NCBI GenBank assembly: GCA_001817215.1
Contig: MHHX01000010.1
Coordinates: 8,772 to 43,974, forward strand
Direction of reading: 5' to 3'
Origin: Candidatus Brennerbacteria bacterium RIFOXYC1_FULL_41_11
Lineage (GTDB): Bacteria > Patescibacteriota > Minisyncoccia > UBA6257 > Brennerbacteraceae
Length of the DNA stretch: 35,203 nucleotides
A program made the translations under genes and the position numbers. Of the stretch, positions 31,816 to 35,203 are shown in pieces. The notes below the pieces were generated by a model. It saw only the letters and a list, made by a program, of their open reading frames with translations. It was not told the DNA's origin and did no database searches. The stretch's first letter is position 1. The number at the start of each line of letters is the position of its first letter.

Positions 31816-31843
31816 TTGACAAGGAGAATGTTTTTGCTAAAAT
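31816..31843 (+). promoter_or_regulatory. Promoter of the 31851 mini-gene
   Basis: TTGACA (31816-31821), 16-nt spacer, TGC-TAAAAT (-10 at 31838-31843). The next ATG is 7 nt on, which is the expected transcription start. Confidence 0.65.
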
Positions 31844-31850
31844 CTATCTT

Positions 31851-31973
31851 ATGTTGAATATGAATAGCTCGGTTCAGAAAATTTATTCCCTCAGAACAGT
31901 TTGGATGGCAACAATTATTTGCCCCACTTTTGTTTTCAATTTTGTTGCTATTGGGCCGAGAGTTACGATGTAG
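31851..31973 (+). CDS. Possible 40-residue leaderless membrane peptide (or small RNA)
   Basis: An ATG exactly where transcription should begin opens a 40-codon frame. Its peptide starts MLNMNSSVQKIYSLR and continues with one hydrophobic stretch (VWMATIICPTFVFNFVAI), so it could be a one-helix membrane peptide. A strong terminator follows at 32002-32041, making a self-contained unit of about 190 nt. The alternative is a small regulatory RNA with a chance frame. There is no homology I recognise. Confidence 0.4.
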   Translation: MLNMNSSVQKIYSLRTVWMATIICPTFVFNFVAIGPRVTM

Positions 31974-32001
31974 AGTTTTTAAAATAATTTTTAAACCAAC
32001 C

Positions 32002-32041
32002 TATCAAAAACCTCTCGGCTGAAACCGAGAGGTTTTTGATA
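32002..32041. terminator. Strong terminator of the 31851 unit
   Basis: A 17-bp perfect stem (32002-32018 with 32025-32041; core AAACCTCTCGG) with loop CTGAAA and A/T ends on both sides. Confidence 0.85.
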
Positions 32042-32060
32042 GAGGGAATTTGTGAACTGA

Positions 32061-32102
32061 GAACTGGTTAATTCTTATAATCAGTAGGGAGTTAGCCAGT
32101 TC
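32061..32102 (+). promoter_or_regulatory. Possible promoter within an inverted repeat, upstream of the mini-gene cluster
   Basis: GAACTGGTTAATTC (32061-32074) and GAGTTAGCCAGTTC (32089-32102) pair over 14 positions with two G-T pairs. The loop contains TATAAT (32076-32081). A repressor or an RNA fold could control the downstream genes. No good -35 box at normal spacing. ACTGGT recurs nearby (about 32127 and 32569). Confidence 0.45.
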
Positions 32103-32156
32103 CCAGATTGCAAATAATGTTTTGTGACTGGTCATCTTAGAACAAGGAGTGTGCCT

Positions 32157-32252
32157 ATGTTGAGTCATTCAGCAGGTGGTGGCGAACAGCCCCAAGAAGG
32201 GTCGTCGTGCCCAGATCCTGGACCGGGTTCTGGGTATGATGGAGACGGGTAA
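32157..32252 (+). CDS. Possible 31-residue Gly/Pro-rich acidic peptide
   Basis: AAGGAG lies 8 nt before an ATG that opens 31 codons. The peptide begins MLSHSAGGGEQPQEG and ends in GSGYDGDG; it has one Cys, five acidic residues and no Lys or Arg. It is followed after 41 nt by another small gene with a good ribosome site. Too short to classify; the composition suggests a disordered, perhaps secreted or processed peptide, or a translated leader. The ribosome site is the main support. Confidence 0.45.
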   Translation: MLSHSAGGGEQPQEGSSCPDPGPGSGYDGDG

Positions 32253-32293
32253 GTCTTTCGAATCCAAGTTTTTATAAACAGAAGGAGAAAAAC

Positions 32294-32524
32294 ATGTCTC
32301 TCGTACAGGCGAGTGTCGTAAATGCTGTCGGTCAAACGTATTCTGTTGCTGTCAATGTTGGCGGCAGAACATACGAAATTACCCCGAACGTTTCTGGAGC
32401 GTCAGCCTTGGCAGCGCAACCGAGCGGAACGATCGTAGAACTTGAACTCGATGGCACGAATCAGGTTCTTTCCGTCAGGATATTAGAGGGTCCTCATTAT
32501 CCGCTGGGCTTAACGCAGCCTTGA
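32294..32524 (+). CDS. Small beta-rich protein, unknown
   Basis: A 76-residue protein with no membrane helix. Alternating pattern (TYSVAVNVGGRTYEI, GTIVELELDG, NQVLSVRIL) suggests a small beta-barrel such as an SH3- or OB-like fold. No Cys. GAAGGAG precedes the ATG by about 6 nt. It probably shares a transcript with the 31-residue frame before it and the zinc-ribbon-like gene after it. No family recognised. Confidence 0.6.
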   Translation: MSLVQASVVNAVGQTYSVAVNVGGRTYEITPNVSGASALAAQPSGTIVELELDGTNQVLSVRILEGPHYPLGLTQP

Positions 32525-32537
32525 GGTTTTTCAAAGG

Positions 32538-32611
32538 GACGAGCAATAAGATTGTTCGTCTCCTGAAAACTGGTTGTTTCTGTCAGCAAGGGAAATAACT
32601 AGTTTTCAGGA
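32538..32611 (+). other. Two back-to-back hairpins between mini-genes
   Basis: GACGAGCAAT/ATTGTTCGTC (32538-32560, loop AAG) is followed with no gap by TCCTGAAAACTGGTT (32561-32575) paired to AACTAGTTTTCAGGA (32597-32611), each with one G-T pair. No T-run follows, so they look like RNA processing, stability or control elements rather than terminators. Confidence 0.5.
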
Positions 32612-32656
32612 AAGATGATATTCCTGAGTAGCTTTAGTCAAAAAAAGGAGATTCGT

Positions 32657-32899
32657 ATGCCAGCCGGAGCGAGAGGTGTCAAGTATGCGGTGCGAACATG
32701 GGTTTTGAGTCCCGGAAAGAACACTTGTGGAATCACTGGTAAAAGCATCGAGGTTCCTGATCCAGCCAGCTATCCAGAGGGTACTTTCAGATGTCCGTCG
32801 TGTAACGCGCCAATGTTTACTAACAGTGGCGGCGGTGATCGCTGGCAAACTTATTGGCATCCGGGGTGTCAGGCAGGCGGAGGTGTTGGTGACGAATAA
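32657..32899 (+). CDS. Small zinc-ribbon-like protein, unknown
   Basis: 80 residues from the ATG at 32657, which has AAAAGGAG 7 nt upstream; a longer frame from 32615 has none. Cysteines and a histidine are spaced NTCGITGK ... RCPSCNAPMF ... YWHPGCQ, giving C-x2-C and H-x2-C pairs that could bind one zinc. The N-terminus is basic, the C-terminus Gly-rich. Last of three small genes in a row; a GC-rich hairpin follows. Confidence 0.6.
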   Translation: MPAGARGVKYAVRTWVLSPGKNTCGITGKSIEVPDPASYPEGTFRCPSCNAPMFTNSGGGDRWQTYWHPGCQAGGGVGDE

Positions 32900-32903
32900 A
32901 GAA

Positions 32904-32942
32904 GCAGGGGCGGACCAATTGGGATTGGCAGCCCGCCCCTGC
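32904..32942. terminator. GC-rich hairpin after the zinc-ribbon-like gene
   Basis: A 10-bp stem GCAGGGGCGG / CCGCCCCTGC with an inner 5-bp stem CCAAT/ATTGG. It has no T-run. It lies just before the M20 peptidase promoter, so it may end the mini-gene transcript by other means or act as a block. Confidence 0.5.
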
Positions 32943-32950
32943 ATCTGTAT

Positions 32951-32956
32951 TATAAT
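32951..32956 (+). promoter_or_regulatory. -10 box of the M20 peptidase gene
   Basis: TATAAT ends 8 nt before the ATG; leaderless or nearly so. Confidence 0.5.
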
Positions 32957-32964
32957 TAAAATAT

Positions 32965-34284
32965 ATGTTTGAGCAATATAAAAGTCTCTTGAGCGAATTA
33001 GTCAAGTTTAAAAGCGTTTCCACGGACGCGAGTTTTTTGTCTGAGATACAGGCAACCGTGGTTTGGTATAAAAAATTGTTTCAGGACAATGGTTTTACGG
33101 TTCAGGTCGTTGAGGGCCATGACAATCCTTTAATTGTTGCCGATTACGTTGCCGATTCGAGCCTGAAAACAGTTTTGGTTTATGGTCACTACGATGTTCA
33201 GCCGGCAAGTAAAGAAGAAGGCTGGGACTCAGAGCCTTTTGCGTTATCAGAAAGAAATGGTCGTTTATATGCGCGAGGCGTGATTGACAACAAGGGTCAG
33301 CATCTGGTGCATGTTGTTAATGTTTTTAAACATATTCATAACAAAACTTTAGGTTATAACATTAAGTTCCTTATTGAAGGCGCAGAAGAGATAGGTTCGC
33401 CAAATCTTGAAAGGTTTATTAAAGAAAACAGAAAGTTCTTAAAAGCAGACTTTGTTTTATTATCTGACGGAGAAATTTCCGGAAACATGCCGAACATTGA
33501 GATTGGTTTCCGTGGCATCTTTAACGCGACCTTAAACATTAAGGTTGGCAATGTTGACCTACATTCTGGCATGTATGGCGGATTTGCGCCGAATGCAATC
33601 CATGAATTAGCAAAAATAATCTCGAAGTTTTATACTGAAGATAATCGGATCAGTGAAGATGAGCTTTATCTTGAATCCGCACCAATCACTAAAGAGATTT
33701 TGGAAAATAACAAAAACATTCCATTCTTCCAAGAAGAATACGAGAAAATCACGGGTAAAAGGAAGTTTTTTACAGAGAATAATCTTGATTTTTATACCAA
33801 AACCGGGCTTCTGCCCTCAATTGAAGTTACCGGCATTCAGTCTGGTTATGCGGGCGAGGGTTATCGTAATGCTATTCCTCATAAAGCCCTGGCCAAGATT
33901 AATGTTCGTTTATCGCCAACACAAGATCCCCAAAGAGTTTTTGCATCTTTCAAAAAGTTTTTGAAAAAGATTACACCAGACTACATTGACTGGGATATTA
34001 ACTGCGATCAATCCGGCAAGGGCGTGTTTGTCGAGGTTGATAATGAACATGTTGCCGGAGCGAAAAAAATCCTTGAAACAGTTTGGCAGAAACCAGTAGC
34101 TTTGAAATACGTTGGTGGTTCTTTGCCGATCATTACTTTTTTCAAAGATAATCTGGATTTGCCGACTCTATCGATTCCATTGGTTAACGAAGATTGCAAC
34201 ATGCATGGCGCCAATGAAAATTTTGAGTTGTCGTATCTTGAAAAAGCTATGGAGTTTTCGAAAATCTTTTTCACTAAGAAATAA
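32965..34284 (+). CDS. M20-family metallopeptidase (dipeptidase-like)
   Basis: A 439-residue di-zinc peptidase. Metal and catalytic residues: VYGHYDVQP (His75, Asp77), ARGVIDNKGQ (Asp108), EGAEEIGS (Glu141/Glu142), a later SDGE, and NMHGANE near the C-terminus (His). The lid domain, with DLHSGMYGG, interrupts the catalytic domain as in the CPG2/PepV/CNDP group. No signal peptide, so it is cytoplasmic and probably cleaves imported dipeptides. -10 box 8 nt before the ATG and no ribosome site. Confidence 0.9.
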   Translation: MFEQYKSLLSELVKFKSVSTDASFLSEIQATVVWYKKLFQDNGFTVQVVEGHDNPLIVADYVADSSLKTVLVYGHYDVQPASKEEGWDSEPFALSERNGRLYARGVIDNKGQHLVHVVNVFKHIHNKTLGYNIKFLIEGAEEIGSPNLERFIKENRKFLKADFVLLSDGEISGNMPNIEIGFRGIFNATLNIKVGNVDLHSGMYGGFAPNAIHELAKIISKFYTEDNRISEDELYLESAPITKEILENNKNIPFFQEEYEKITGKRKFFTENNLDFYTKTGLLPSIEVTGIQSGYAGEGYRNAIPHKALAKINVRLSPTQDPQRVFASFKKFLKKITPDYIDWDINCDQSGKGVFVEVDNEHVAGAKKILETVWQKPVALKYVGGSLPIITFFKDNLDLPTLSIPLVNEDCNMHGANENFELSYLEKAMEFSKIFFTKK

Positions 34285-34287
34285 ATA

Positions 34288-34325
34288 AATACTAAAGCGC
34301 GGCCTTAAGGCCGCGCTTTAGTATT
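34288..34325. terminator. Strong palindromic terminator of the M20 gene
   Basis: A 17-bp perfect stem (34288-34304 with 34309-34325; core AAAGCGCGGCC) with loop TTAA; the whole 38 bases are a palindrome. Confidence 0.85.
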
Positions 34326-34382
34326 GGTGCAGTATTCTTGAATTAGTCCGAACGCATTTTTCCGAAAAAATCCTCCCGCGAA

Positions 34383-34471
34383 TCCGCCAACTGGCGGACG
34401 GAAAGGCGGCGGTCTGTACTGAGCGAAGTCGAAGTGAGCCGCACCGCTGACAATTTTCCGCCAGAGGCGGA
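34383..34471. repeat. Cluster of short palindromic repeats
   Basis: TCCGCCA-AC-TGGCGGA (34383-34398), a unit CTGTACTGAGCGAAGTCGAA (about 34413-34432) and TCCGCC-AGA-GGCGGA (34457-34471). The middle unit resembles the partner half of the AGCTTGTCGAA repeat found near 19.4 kb. No gene fits here. It looks like a composite of small dispersed elements. Confidence 0.55.
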
Positions 34472-34515
34472 TCTGCCCTGGGCACGACAAGTTTTTCTTT
34501 GGCGGCAGGAATAAA

Positions 34516-34938
34516 TTATATTTCGACTCCGAATGTATTCTTTCGCATCCAATAAAGGACTAATGCCGCATTTAAAAATAATCCAGTAAAAAGAGCTAGT
34601 AAATTAAAATTCGGAGCTTGGCTATACCATGAGCTGAAAAAATATAAAAGCGGTGTCGATAATAATTTAAGGTTGATAAGCGTATAAACAACCAATACAA
34701 TTACTTCGTATTTTTTCTTTGTCAGAATTTTGAAGTATAAAATTAGGAATGCATTCAAAAAAATACCGATGCAAAGTGCCATCAAATTATTATTCAGTAA
34801 AGTGAACATACTGAGGCTGTCTAAAAATTCGCCCCAAGTATTTGGGAAAACATAAAATAAAAATGGATACACGACTTTAAGCGTAAGAAGTGTATACAAG
34901 AAAATGATTAAGATTTTAATTTTTCTTTTTGAGAACAT
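34516..34938 (-). CDS. Four-helix membrane protein with an internal duplication
   Basis: A 140-residue protein with four hydrophobic helices. The two halves are alike: IFLYTLLTLKVVYPFLFYVF (about 11-30) matches VVYTLINLKLLSTPLLYFF (about 82-100), and CIGIFLNAFLILYF (about 56-69) matches FTGLFLNAALVLYW (about 117-130). A two-helix unit has been duplicated. It starts 19 nt after the stop of the next minus-strand gene, so the two probably form an operon. No family recognised. Confidence 0.65.
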   Translation of the reverse strand: MFSKRKIKILIIFLYTLLTLKVVYPFLFYVFPNTWGEFLDSLSMFTLLNNNLMALCIGIFLNAFLILYFKILTKKKYEVIVLVVYTLINLKLLSTPLLYFFSSWYSQAPNFNLLALFTGLFLNAALVLYWMRKNTFGVEI

Positions 34939-34957
34939 ATTTTAAAAATCTTAAGAA

Positions 34958-35191
34958 TCAAAAAATAATGGAGGCCACTAAACCCAAAATAGAAACAACA
35001 AGAATGGCAGTAGAAAGCTTGAAGATTTTTTCATCAGATTTTTCAGCACTTTTTTTGTTTCTTATTAACAATTCAGCAAGACCTGCTTCTTTTGCGCCGC
35101 TAAAACCACTTTCTTTCAGCGCCCCGATTTCTATGCCGTCTCTTATTTCCTCATCATTATAATCTTTGGGCCAATTTTTCTTTTGTTCCAT
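34958..35191 (-). CDS. Small tail-anchored membrane protein, unknown
   Basis: A 77-residue protein: a polar, charged N-terminal part (MEQKKNWPKDYNDEE ... KKSAEKSDEK) and one C-terminal membrane helix (about 58-77), giving a tail-anchored topology. The start is 12 bases from the window edge, so upstream signals cannot be read. It precedes the duplicated membrane protein on the same strand. Confidence 0.55.
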   Translation of the reverse strand: MEQKKNWPKDYNDEEIRDGIEIGALKESGFSGAKEAGLAELLIRNKKSAEKSDEKIFKLSTAILVVSILGLVASIIF

Positions 35192-35203
35192 ATGTTTTAA
35201 ATT

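Noticed and set aside
1-35203. CRISPR array, prophage or complete insertion sequence
   Set aside because: No regularly spaced repeats, phage structural genes, integrase or transposase frame were seen.

Overview
The window looks like part of a streamlined bacterial genome of the Candidate Phyla Radiation (Patescibacteria, Parcubacteria-like). This is an inference. It rests on the short RNA polymerase beta subunit (1070 aa), a SecA with no C-terminal zinc-binding tail, the run hpf-secA-scpA-scpB-carboxypeptidase-mraY, a DUF4015 glycoside-hydrolase-like protein, a HUMPS-family decarboxylase, and many unrecognised one- or two-helix membrane proteins. TGA serves as a normal stop (secA, mraY), so the recoded Gracilibacteria/Absconditabacteria are excluded.

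Layout. 1-1465: 3' part of a ClpB/ClpC-type AAA+ unfoldase whose first ATPase module looks inactive. 1475-5842: an island of six small membrane or secreted proteins. Most have a consensus sigma-70 promoter, an AAAGGAG ribosome site and a strong terminator; the last is an NBR1-type Ig-like protein flanked by two hairpins that share a loop but not a stem. 5906-13241: small hypothetical gene, rpoB, rpoC. 13415-16236: ftsK and a RodZ-like gene. 16394-16832: a probable minus-strand structured RNA and a small membrane protein. 16931-19183: recA, then rpsF-ssb-rpsR. 19200-20309: tRNA-Asp, a DUF167 gene, a small membrane protein and a CAT-anticodon tRNA, with short dispersed repeats. 20357-23047: a DUF4015 protein and a fused L,D-transpeptidase/D,D-carboxypeptidase. 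23115-23375: a probable minus-strand RNA locus with two promoters. 23669-28096: a 58-residue lysine-rich DNA-binding-like protein, hpf, secA, scpA, scpB. 28080-30910: a D,D-carboxypeptidase, mraY and a slipin. 30973-31779: a HUMPS-family enzyme. 31816-32942: a run of very small genes or RNAs. 32965-34284: an M20 peptidase. 34288-35191: palindromic repeats and two small membrane proteins.

How the genes work together. The housekeeping genes cover transcription (rpoBC), recombination and chromosome handling (recA, ssb, ftsK, scpAB), translation (S6, S18, HPF, tRNAs), secretion (secA) and envelope building (mraY, two S11 peptidases, the L,D-transpeptidase fusion, RodZ-like protein).

The most striking genome-wide pattern is two styles of translation start. 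The small accessory genes have strong Shine-Dalgarno sites. Housekeeping genes lack them, and several have a -10 box only 5-9 nt before the start codon, which suggests leaderless mRNAs. The best candidates for something undescribed are the two conserved-loop hairpins around the NBR1-like gene, the crossing complementarity in the 23.1-23.4 kb RNA locus, and the 31.8-32.9 kb mini-gene cluster.
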